Of a DNA stretch of 64,000 nucleotides, positions 47,382 through 58,841 are shown in pieces; the first letter of the stretch is position 1; every line of letters begins with the position of its first letter. The notes beneath the pieces are model-generated. The model was not told the origin of the DNA. It made no database searches and saw only the letters and a program-made list of their open reading frames with translations. A program made the position numbers and the translations under genes. Source of the stretch: Iris pallida (Eukaryota; Streptophyta; Magnoliopsida; Asparagales; Iridaceae); contig JANAVB010044017.1 in NCBI GenBank assembly GCA_029216955.1, positions 5,912,529 through 5,976,528 on the forward strand, written 5' to 3'.

Positions 47382-48689
47382 CTAATCTATATCTATATTG
47401 GTGTGTAATAAGAAAAGTTAAACTTGAACGGAAAAAAAATTTATTCCAAAAATATTATTGGTTATATTTACTAATTAAAATTGTTTATTAAATTTAACAC
47501 GAGCAATTAGGTATCTATACTACTTTATAAGAAGAAGAAAAGTTAAAATTTTATCGTGAAAATTTTTATTCCAAAAATGTCATTGCATATGTTTACTAAT
47601 AAAAATGAACCATTATGTAATGCTATGTTATGCACGGTGCATTGTGCTTATCTTTTGGCTCGAAGAGTTTCGTTGGACTTGAATTCATGCAAAGAAATTA
47701 GTCAGAGATCTTGTATTCGAGATGAAGTTGATTCGCCAATGGTGGGTGATTCTGATCCTTCTCTCATTTACCTTCACACTTAATAAACATTTGATCTTTG
47801 CATGTCTTTGTCGTTGTATTCCATGAGTTTTGGTAATGCTAAAAAAAGAACCAAGATAAAAGAGATAATATTTTTGTTGTCAACTTGCTATATAGAACAT
47901 GGATTATTATACTGCTTTTATATACATGGATTATTGTACTGATATTATGGACATGGAATATTTAACTGTTATTATAGTAAATATGGAATATAGTGATGTT
48001 TATTACGTTATTATGTGGAATATAGTAATGTTGTTATGTTATCTTATAGAGTATAATATTGTGGTTTCAGGTGAATGGGAATATGGAAAGATTTGAGACT
48101 GTTGGGTCGTCAAGGTAGAAATTCATGAATTGGGAAGAATGTGCCAGCAATGGCTCGGAAATGTAGTAGTGGAAAGAGAATGTGTTGAATAGTTATTTCA
48201 TTTTTTGAATCATGCATGTGTTTTATAGTTAAACTGTTCACGCATATCGTTGGTCATGGACAACTTATGCGCAAGATTTAATTCCTCGAATGGTTTTCGG
48301 GCACCGAAACCGATTCGACCTAGGGAGAACAATGGAAATAAGTGATGTCACACTTGCACAGGTATTTTGGGACCTTAAATATGGCTAGCTACCTGCATGT
48401 GAATGGTCACCGTCTTACCGAAGATAGTCCAAGATGGCGTGTCGCTAGTGACCATCATGTAGTTAGACTGCATGCTAATGTCATCTATTGGAAGGCTTAA
48501 CAAGTTGGTCGCACGGATAACTTCACGACACATTTATATATATTTTTGTGAAGGCTAACGAATGTCTTATGCATGGGCACACTTATGAGACATTTATATA
48601 TTGTGAATGATATCATTATAAGCAAAAAATGTTGGTAAATATTGGATAAGATCCACATTGTTGAGTGACACTTTTATACTTATATACAC
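47382..48689. other. Non-coding stretch
   Basis: AT-rich sequence. The reading frames near 47556 and 47899 have no recognisable family. No clear element boundary. Confidence 0.5.
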
Positions 48690-48888
48690 ATACACGCTAA
48701 GGATGAGCAAATACCGACCGTTACCGAAAAATCGACCGAATATCGATTAAAAATATCCCAAAAAATCGAACCGAAATTATGTACCGATACTGAATTATCG
48801 AACCGACTAAAATATGGTATAATGGTAGTGGTAACGGTTTGAGTGTAATACCATACCAAAAATACCGAACCGAACAGATCATATTTCG

Positions 48889-48889
<1 letters not shown>

Positions 48890-48976
<87 letters not shown>
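48890..48976. repeat. (TA)n followed by (TG)n at the solo LTR edge
   Basis: A TA array (48890-48946) runs into a TG array (48947-48976), which merges with the LTR's first bases TGTG. The TG array probably grew from the LTR terminus by slippage. Confidence 0.8.
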
Positions 48977-48977
<1 letters not shown>

Positions 48978-51900
48978 CTCGTCTCACAGTATCGGTATTT
49001 ATATACTGATATGTACTTTTGTACTCTATTTCGTATTTTATTGGTTTTCGGAACATTTTAAATTTTTTCCAACTTATAAATTTTTCCTTGACCAACATAT
49101 CGCCAGTGTACCATTGTATGCCGACGGCATGCCTGTCACTCCCGTTTTCTGTTATATGTATTCTCAGTGTACGTATACGGAATTCTGGCCCTTGTCAGGT
49201 GACCCGTATTTTGACTTGTCTTCTTAGCCTTGCCTTGGTTTAATTTTGACTTGGTTTAATTTGGTTTGGTTCAACTTGGTTTGGTTTGGTTTGGTTTGGT
49301 TTAGTTGGTTTGAGATGAGATAGTTTTGTATAAAACCCAAACTTCTCTCTCTCCTCCATTATTTTCATTCTCTTCATCTTCTTCCTCTTCATTTTCTCCT
49401 CCAACCTAAGGCAAGTACATCTTGCCAAATGTTGGACAAATGTTATTTTGTTTGTTCTAAACTCTTTATTACATGATTTTAAGCATATTTAGAACTTGGC
49501 ATTTTTATTTTGGTGGATAAATTCTTGTAGATCTAAGTTTACTTTATTTTTGGTTTTCTTGAGTTTTGATCTATCAAACTTACTTGTTTTCGAAAACTAA
49601 TTATTCCATGTGGTAGAGAATTTGATTCTACACAATTTTGACCTTTGAAAAGTTAGATTTCGACTTGTTTTGAGGAAGTTATGGCCAAAGCAAGTTTTGG
49701 ATATCTTCTATGTTCATCTGTCCTAGTTCTGGCAGGGACGATGAATAGTGCTGGCCGCATAGTGCCAGTCCGCACAGATGCACAGTGCTGGTCACATAGC
49801 TGCTTGATGCTGGCCGCATAGTGCCAGTCCGCATGGATGCATAGTGCTGGCCGCATAGTGCCAGTCCGTATAGCTGCATAGTACTGGTCGTATAGTGCAA
49901 GTCCGCATAGATGCATAGTGCTGGCCGCATAGTGCCAGTCCGCATAGATGCATAGTGCCTGGCCGCATAGCTGCATAGTGCTGGCCGCATAGTGTCAGTC
50001 CGCATGGATGCATAGTATTGGCCGCATAGTGCCAGTCCGCATAGATGCATAGTGCCTAGCCACATAGTGCCTGGCCGCATAGCTGCATAGTGCCTGGCCG
50101 CATAGTGCCAGTCCGCATGGATGCATAGTGCATGGCCGTATAGATGCATAGTGCCTAGCCGCATAGTGCCTGGCCGCATAGCTGCATAGTACATGGCCGC
50201 ATAGTGCCAGTCTATATAGATACATAGTGCCTATTTTGGCTGTTTTATGTCCTATTTGGCTGATTTGTGGCCAAAATTTCTTCCAACTTCCAACATGAAA
50301 GTTGTAGATCTTTGTCTTGGCTTCAAGAATCTTCTTGTTTCACTTTAATCAGAGTTCATATGACTGATGATTTCAATCATAGTTTTGATCTTTTGGCATG
50401 TTTTCTGTACTTGACGTTTTTGAGGTTTCCTTCGACTGTAATAAATTCTCATCATGATTAGATGATTTTGTACAGTTAGAGAATAATTGTACCCCCTTAT
50501 ATTTTTAACACTAGCACAGATTCAATTATTGTTTTATGTCAAGTAGTACTTTTAATTATTTCTTCTCCCATGCCATGATATGTCTTTATCAAATTCTTTC
50601 ATACATGCAATCCTTGTTGCATGTTTTCTTTTCTTAGATAGTGGCCCGTGTTGACCCATTGGTCATATGGTCAACCTGATTTTAATAATTTATCAAACTC
50701 TGTCTCGATATGTGAAGCTAGTCAGGATGTATCGGACTCTTGGACATGAACAAGAACAGCTATCTACACCGTTCAAGACCGAAGCTATGTTTGCCTGTTC
50801 GAGTCTGTATTTCCTTTGAGCAATGTATTTTTTATTTTATTGAGTCTAGGAATATGTTGTACACCGAGTCGTACTGGCAAATAGGCTATTCTAAAATATT
50901 TTCAAAATACTTTTAAAATGTCCGTTGTTTTGAAAAACATTCTTTTAAACAAAAGCTTCAAAAAGGTTTTCAAAAATCCCCAAAAACTAATTTTTAAAAC
51001 CTAACCTAACCCTGACAGAACTCGGCCAGAGTTCGGCCAGAGTTCAGTTGGTGGCCGTTTGATTTTTGAATTCTCTGGAACTTGGTCCTCCTGCAGTTGC
51101 GGATTTGACCGAGATTTCCTCATCGAGTTCTGTCCGAATTCTGCCCGAATTCTGCCAGAATTCTGTCTTTGGAATTCCTATAAATAGAGAAGGATTTCGA
51201 TCATTTCAACTCACTCATTCACTTTCAATCTTCTCTCTATCTAAAGCTTTCAGTCTTCCAAAGAGTTTTCTTGAGCTTTAAATTTCAGATCCCAAGCCAA
51301 TTACAATCCTCTAGTCGATTTGCCAGTGCGGTACGGTCTAGAATTTTCTGAGAGATTGTAATCAGAAGGCTTGATTGAAGAAACCTCTTCACATTTGAAG
51401 TTGGACGAGTTCTTCGTATCAAAGATTGTGTTGTAGAAGTTGCAAAGACTTCGTAAGAAAACTTGCGGTTTTGCCAATAGTGGATTCAACTGGTAGCAGG
51501 AGTTCTACCGACTGGATTAGTCCTCAACAGAGGGAAACCAGTATACATCGTTGTCTTTGCATTTGCTTTCTTATCTCTGCCTTTACTTTACTTAGTTGTG
51601 ATTATTATTCTGTGATCTTGCTGCTAACATTTTTTAATTAGCAATATTCCGCTGCCTACTCTATTCACCCCCCTCTAGAGTATTGTGCTTTACGATTTCG
51701 TTCCTACAGCCCGTTGGGGTGCACTCATGGTTTATGTCTTTTCTTTGCTTTGTATGCACTTACGTTACATGTCACTTCTCTGCTTGCATGATGGTGGCTC
51801 GTCGTGGTGCACTCATGCTACACGTCTCTTCTCTACCTATACTAGATAGTGACCCGTTGTGGTGCACTCTGGTACATGTCTTTCTTTGTTTACATGATAG

Positions 51901-53654
51901 TGACCCGTCGTGGCGCACTCTTAACAAGCAACCTTAACATGATAACTCTTAATAGTGGTCCGTTGTGGCACACTCTTGATATGACAAGTAAACCTAACAT
52001 GACATGTATAATCAAGATGTTGTTGCGACGGCTATTCTTCTTGTTAATACAACTCTTTTGGACACCGTGGTTGAAGGTATTGTGTATGCGTGCACAAACT
52101 ACATGTCTCGTCTTGCATCATGTCTAGGACATGGATTCCTGATTACCACGGTCAGGGATTCATACTGAATCTGACTAGGTTAATGACTAGACTGATCAAG
52201 TAGTTAATATAGAGAGATTTTCTAGTCACAGGCGATCCCGTTATCTGGGCGCTTTAATTGGACTTGTAGCCTGCCGTCGAGTAGGGCGCATTTCCAGCAC
52301 ACTGTCATGTGTTGCACCCCCCAAGTCACCATGGGATACATTTGTCTCCTGGGTGATGTATCTACCTAATGCAACTCTCAACCTGCGAAAGGGTAACTGG
52401 ATAGCTGCAGGGCTTGTGACTGTAGGAATATCTCGTTGCATCTTATTAGTAACTAGGCTTGTGATAACCCTAGTTAGTTAATGTATCAAGTCGTACTCAT
52501 TGCTTGGCCGTGTTTGATGGATGGAGTCAGTCCAGTCCAGTCTAGTTTTGTCTAGGCAGTGTCCGTATGTTTATCTCAGTACTTCATCATTTATGCTTTA
52601 CTTTTGTCGATAAATGATTAGAGACAAAGTTCTGTTCAGGAGAAGGGTTACAACCCCGGTCCTTGTTTGGTTTACGGGTTGTAATTAACTCGACTTCTGG
52701 AATAGCTCCTAAGTCATCTTATCATTGTCGTTCTATAATTATCACAGGCTCTCATGCCCTAGTTACATAATATGCTCACAAGTCCCAGTTATCTAACATG
52801 CACACATGTTCCACTTACCGTACATGTTCGCATGTACCATTTCTTTTACATGGTTTAGCTATGTCACAAGTTCTCTGTTTAATTCACAAGTCCACAGTTT
52901 ACATTATGTCACATGTTAATTACTTTATGCTCCAAGATGTTTTACTTATTGTCTTTTTAGGTTCGGGATAAGTGCATTGGTAGTGCACGAGTCTCGATCT
53001 ACTTTTACTTAATTATATCTCTAACTATTGCTATGTTAGCCATTGCTGGTTTTAGTCCATAGTTTGGCTTCCTTTGTGGTACTTGCTATTTAGGGTCTGA
53101 CCCCACTGGTTTTGTTTGGCCAGATCTGATAGAGGAGCCAAAGGGATCTTCTGTAACATCTACTCGACGGTGACTATCCGAAGCACCAGAGTACTTGAGT
53201 GGGTTTCTTATCATTCTCCCACTTGATATGTACATTATTATTTTTATGGCGTTTAGCCTCCGAGCACGTGTTTAGCTCGTATTTTCGTTCTTGACATTTA
53301 GCCTACAGGCCAAAACATGATGTGCGTATTCTAGATTATAGCTAGAGCTTATCGTGTATGACTATTACTCTTGCTAGTTCCCTATTTTGGTATGACTAGC
53401 TTCATGATCATCCATGTATAACTGGTTTGGGACGCTTTACTATTGTATGTCTGATGATCATACTTCTTGTACTTTGTATAATTGCCTGTGATTGAGATAC
53501 CTAGGATTGTTTAACCTAGGAGCGATTGTTGGCTTGTAGAAGTAACCCCCATGTCTTGACAGCTTATACGTGATTTCACAGTACTGGTGTACTTTGGTAT
53601 TACGTAGCTGGTCTTGTCCGTCCCCACTTGCTAGTATTCTGGTTCTGGGGCATG

Positions 53655-53657
<3 letters not shown>
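48971..53657 (+). mobile_element. Solo LTR (4.7 kb) of the A/B family
   Basis: It runs from TGTGTGACTCGTCTCACAG to CTGGGGCATGACA, the reverse orientation of the LTRs of A and B, and lies between two TA arrays consistent with a TATAT/ATATA duplication. TATAAAA at 49329-49335 followed by a CT-rich start region gives the plus orientation. Downstream are the GCATAG minisatellite (49740-50240), GTGCACTC/GACCCGTCGTGG units (51710-51980) and the GTTACAACCC hairpin (52646-52686). No second LTR is attached. Confidence 0.85.
49740..50240. repeat. 37-bp GCATAGTGCC minisatellite in solo LTR
   Basis: About a dozen variable copies of a 37-bp unit built from AGTGCTGGCCGCATAGTGCC and AGTCCGCATAGATGCAT. Open frames across it on the minus strand, translating as repeats of Tyr-Ala-Ser-Met-Arg-Thr, are a by-product. 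It occupies the same place in the LTR as the CGGTATAC units of A and the CATGCGGCC units of B. Confidence 0.9.

Positions 53658-53728
<71 letters not shown>
53658..53728. repeat. (TA)n at the right edge of solo LTR
   Basis: A TA array of about 70 bp. With the array at 48890-48946 it represents one microsatellite inside the hAT element, split by the LTR insertion. Confidence 0.9.
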
Positions 53729-53730
<2 letters not shown>

Positions 53731-53876
53731 GTTGTTAGTGATTAATTTTGTCATACTCATTTTTATTTTTATCTTTGTTTTAGTTGAGAATCAGTTTATT
53801 AGAACTTAGAATGGATTTTGGTGGACTTGAACTTACGTTAAGAACGCTAAGAATTGAGTTTTTGATCTTTTGAGCT

Positions 53877-56800
53877 TGTCACGCCCCAGAACCAGAATAC
53901 TGGACGGAGGCGTACACAGCCAGCTACGCAATCCCAAAGTACGTTAATACTCTGAAATCACGTATAAGCTGTCAAGACATGTGGGTTACTCTACAAGCCA
54001 TCAGTCAATCCTAAGGTTTAACAATCCTAGGTATCTCAATCACATGCAATTATACAAGAGCAAAGAACACGATCATCATACATACAATAGTAAGGCGTCC
54101 CGAACCAGATATACATGACTGATCATGAAGCCAGTACCACAGAACTGATGACTAGCTAGAGTATTAGTCGTACATGATAAGGACTAGCTATAGTCTAGAA
54201 TACACATATCATGTTTATGCCCGTAGGCTACAATATCAAGGAAAATACCAAAACACGAGCTAAACACGTGCTCGGGGCTAAACGTTACAAGAGGAGAATT
54301 TATATATCAGTGGGAGGATGAAAAAGAAACCCACTGAGGCACTCTGGTGCTCCGGCTGGTCACCGTCGAGTAGATGGTGCGGTAGATCCTTCGGACTCTT
54401 CTATTAGAACCTGGCCATGCAAAACCAGTGGGGTCAGACCCCAAATAGCAAGTACCACAAAGGAGGCCGAACTATGAACTTAAAACCAGCAATCATAGGC
54501 AATCAACAGGGAGAGAAAGCAATAAGTAAATGAGGATCGAGATTCGTGCAATACCAATGTACTCATCCTGATCATAGGAAGACAGTAAGTAAATCATCAT
54601 TTGACATAAAGTAAACTGGAGAACATGGTAAATAAATAGAGCTAGGCAATAAACGAAGAGAGGACGAAGGTACTGTTCTGGAAGCCAGGTTACAACCCTT
54701 AAACCAAACAAGGACCGGGATTGTAACCCTTCGCCTGGACAGAACTTGGTCTCTGATCATTTATTGCTAGAGGTGACAATCATTAAGTGACAATCAGAGA
54801 GTGACAATACATAGTACAATACATTAGAGTGACAATCCTTGCAACCATTATCCTGGAACAAATAGGAACTGGATCTAGACAAGACTTAGAATGGGAAGGT
54901 GATATACGATGGGATAACCATGGGACTATTCAGATAACCAGGTTACAACCCGTAAACCAAACAAGGACCGGGATTGTAACCCTTCGTTTGAACAGAACTT
55001 GGTTTCTCCCACCATTTATCGGCAAGATAAAATAAGAAATCAGGACATGTAACAATCTTGTACAAGATCAAGACAAGACTCAGACTGATTGAACTCCATC
55101 CAACAATCACGGCCAAGCAATAAGTATGGCTTGATACTTTAACTAACTAGGGTTATCACAGGCCTAGTTACTAGCAAGATGCAAAGAGATTTCCAAGTCT
55201 AGTTACCCGCCTGCTGCTACCTGAGTGACCCCAGCAAAAGAAAATAAGTATAGCAGACACACTGTAGTAAGATACATGTGTCCGAAAGAGGTGCCCCACT
55301 CGACGGCAGGCTGGAAATGTGCTCATCATGACAGATAGCTCCAAGTCCCATGTATATATATATATAAGGTCGGGATCAAAGGGGCAACAGGTAACTGGGA
55401 AAGTCTCTTCATGAACTACTGTATTTTTCTAGTTATTAACCTTAGCCATTTACAGTAGGTACCCTTGACCGTGGTACTCAGGGGTCCCTGTCCTAGACAT
55501 GATGCAAGACAAGACGGGTTCATTTGTACAAGCACAATCGTCCACGGTGTCCAAGTTATTCAATCTTGTCGTGTCATGTTAGCCGTCGCAACAGCATGTC
55601 GAGATATATCATGTCAGGTTTATCACGTCAAGAGTGCGCCACGTCGGGCCACTATCATGTCATTATCAATATTACTTATTCAAGAGTGCGCCACGACGGG
55701 GCACTATCAAGTCATTATTATTCATCTTGTTACCAATCTGGAGTGCACCACAACGGGTCACTATCGTGTTAAGCAATTCATTATTTAAGAAATAACAAAC
55801 TTATTAAGTGGGTCGTCGCAATTCAGGCCAGAATAGAAAATGCACAATAGCAGTCAGAAACTCCATGAAAGAAACTTGCATAAAATAATTAAATAACATA
55901 TTCTGGAAGCCAAGAAAAAGATCTACAACTTTCATGTTGGGAGTGGGAAGAAATTCGGACCACAAATCAAGCAAATAAAATATAAAACAATCAAGTGGAC
56001 CCCATGCGGCCAAGAGTGGGTGGGGTCCCATGCGGCCCAAGATTATTTAAATGAAATCAGTCAAACAATTAATGCCAGCAAGCCATATGCGGCTAGCATA
56101 CAATTGTGCATGCGGCCAAGAGCGGGATGCCATCCATGCGGCCATCAATAGCTCATACGGAAAGAAAATAACTGAAGGGGCCATGCGGCCAAGAATGGCT
56201 GGGAGGCCATGCGGCCAACATTAAATGCTAGCAAGAAATATTCATACAATCAGAAAAGACCAAGAGAGTGGGACCCGCAATAACTGCAAGCATCCAATCA
56301 AGCAAAAGAAAAGGGCACGTGGCCACTCAAGTACAGAGGCCATGTGGGTCCCAACAATAAATGCGGCAAGGAAAGGGTTCACGTGAACCACTTAATAAAT
56401 GGTTCACGTGGCCAAGCAATGATGACAAGTATTATAATATATCATGCAAGTACATGCAGCTCAAGAAAAACCATACGGCCAATATTAAATACAAGGTCCA
56501 AGGTACAATGTCCATGCGGCCATGCCACTGATTACATATAATTTAATAAGCCATGCAAGTGGAAGGGGCCATGCGGCCAAAATATAAATGGCCATGCGGC
56601 CATGAATATATATACGGCCAGCTAATTGGTAATGGCCAAAATATAAATGGCCATGAAATTTTCTAAGTAACAGCATGCATGCAAAAGCATGCAAGCTAAG
56701 GCACTAATATATTAATACTCTTATGCATGCTAAAAGGCAAGCAAACTGAAGCATGCAATGCATGCAATGCATTTTCTTACGTATGCAAAATGTAAGCAAT

Positions 56801-58103
56801 GTGCTTAATACTAATGCTAATGGTTTATTTAATACCATTGCTACTGCAAGCAAATATATAAAGGATAAGGGCCATTCAATAAATTGGGGGGGGGGGGGGG
56901 GGGGAAGAAGCATATGCGGCCAGGTTGTAGGCCATGCATGCGGCTACAATTTGTAGGCCATGCGGCCAAAATTCAAATAGCCATGCGGCCGAAATGCTAG
57001 CACAAGCCATTAAATGCTACTAAGGCCATGCAAACAATTACATGCATAAAATATATATGCATTAAATATTGGACATGCCAGCATTACAAGGCCATGCGGC
57101 TAAATACTATTTACTAGTGCATGCAAATGCCAAGCCTATATGCGGCTGAGTACTGTTTAATGCGGCCAACTAATAAATGGCCAAAGGCAATTAAATAATG
57201 CATTTCAATATAAAGGCCATGCGGCAAACTAATAAATATTCAATTAAATGGCCATGCAGCTCAGAGCAAAATGCTCATGCGGCCAGCAAATATTTTTAAC
57301 GGCCATGCGGCCAGAAATATTTACTCATGCGGCCTGCAAATATCAAAAGTGCAATTAATGGCTCCCACAGAGAACATGTCCATGAAAAATACCATGGCCA
57401 TCATGCTCCTCCAAACAACAATAGGAACCCAATTCCAGACTCCCATAGGTCAAATTTGGGTAAAATGAAATTCTCTACAATATGGAACCATCAGTTGACA
57501 AAAACATGCAAGTTTGACAGATCAAAACCCATGAAAACCGAAAATACCATAAAGCTAGATCTACAACAATCCACTCGGTAAAACCGAAAACTCCAAGTTC
57601 TAAATATGCTTAGAATCATGCAAGGAAGAAGATGGAACAAACAGAAATAAATTTTTTCAAGGTTCGGCAAGGTGTACTTGCCTCTCTCTAATGGCTAGGA
57701 TTTGGTGGAAAAGAAATGAATAAGGGTGAATGAGGAGGGAGAGAAAAAAAGTGGCTTATATAACAAACTCAAGTGATCTCCACCATTCATTCCTCTCCAC
57801 TCAACCTAAACCATACACCTCATCTCATAAAGAACCAAACTAAACCAAACCAAGTCCAAGTCAAACCAACCCATGTCAATTTAAACCGAACCAAATAAAA
57901 CCAAGTCAAATCAATTCAAACCAAGTCCAATGCCATGCCCAGTTAAACCAAATCCAATAAAACCAAGTCCAAGTCAAAACCAAGTCATGAAAATCCAATA
58001 CTTCGAAAGATTTTAAAATATCACGCAAATCAATAAATACGAAATACGGCTCAAATAAACACGTATCCGTATAAAATACCGATACAGTGAGACGGGTCTC
58101 ACA
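53877..58103 (-). mobile_element. 3' LTR of LTR element B (4.2 kb)
   Basis: On the plus strand it runs from TGTCACGCCCCAGAACC to GGGTCTCACA. It differs from its partner 58842-63056 at only about 1-2% of sites in the parts I compared, so the insertion is fairly recent. A TATA-like TTATATAAG lies near 57757-57763 (minus). The left flank GAGCT (53872-53876) matches the right flank of the element. Confidence 0.93.
55980..57330. repeat. CATGCGGCC palindromic-unit array (LTR B copy 1)
   Basis: Dozens of GGCCATGCGGCCAA-like units interspersed with AATATTAAATGC-type spacers. The partner array is at 60960-62290. A poly-G run near 56886-56903 is about 10 nt longer than in the partner. Confidence 0.85.
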
Positions 58104-58841
58104 ACTCTCCACACCTTAGAAAATTTCCGTCCTCGGAATTTTCTGAAGCTAGTCGAGCAAGTTAACAAAACAAAAGCTCCAGGAAACTCAACAATCTCAA
58201 TAAATCAATTATGGCATACAAGTAAAGTAAAACAATCAGTAATGTAAATAAATGCGTAAGCGGTAAATAAATGCACAAGAACAAATACAATCATGATCAA
58301 GAAGGGATGGAGGCATATGGATCAATATGTCTCCTGAGACAGTTGTGTAGAAACCAACGTCCTCGCTGGCCTAAGCTGACTCCCAAAAATGGATAAAAGT
58401 CAAGCCTCAAGGTAAGTCGGTACCAATGACTTAGTTCAAGACATGACTATACCCAGGACGTGTCATCGTAGTTGAAACAGATGCATGAACTTTTTTACCT
58501 GTCTCAAGATACGAAGACAGAAGCGACTAGCTGATCGGGATGGACTGACATCTCTGCTTGTATGCTGAGACTGATCCTCCATAACTGGCCTGGCTGAAGA
58601 ATGCTGAGCTACCCTCAGCAAAACACGAACAAGATAATCAGAAGGATCAAGAACAGTGCCCTTGAAAATTGAAGGACACAAGATCAAATCATGGGAACAG
58701 GAATGATCAATGATCAAAACAGATATCAAGTCAAGAGAATAATCCGAAGGAGATCAATAAGGATAATCGTGATTGAGATATCTAAACATGGTAATCCCCG
58801 CAAATCTAAAAATCGAGACCTGTATGGGCCACCACTAAAAC
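58104..58841 (-). mobile_element. Degenerate internal domain of LTR element B
   Basis: It is 738 bp, homologous to 1399-2383. In sense direction it runs from the primer-binding site, through a gag-like trace (FKGTVLDPSDYLV, also FKGTVLNPSDHLV in A; RPVMEDQSQH in both), to a purine tract AAGGTGTGGAGAG (58105-58117) next to the 3' LTR. No pol domain. The deletion therefore predates the split of A and B, or both descend from one deleted master. Confidence 0.85.
58814..58834 (-). other. Primer-binding site, tRNA-Ile type (element B)
   Basis: On the minus strand, 7 nt inside the 5' LTR, the sequence TGGTGGCCCATACAGG (then TCTCG) matches the complement of the recalled plant tRNA-Ile(AAU) 3' end at 20 of 21 positions, with one transition. 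It complements the exact 14-nt match in element A. Confidence 0.7.

Noticed and set aside
49679..50225. Open frames encoding repeated Tyr-Ala-Ser-Met-Arg-Thr units, up to 171 codons
   Set aside because: They are translations of the 37-bp minisatellite in the solo LTR. A unit of 37 bp shifts frame each copy, so several frames stay open together with no selection for protein.
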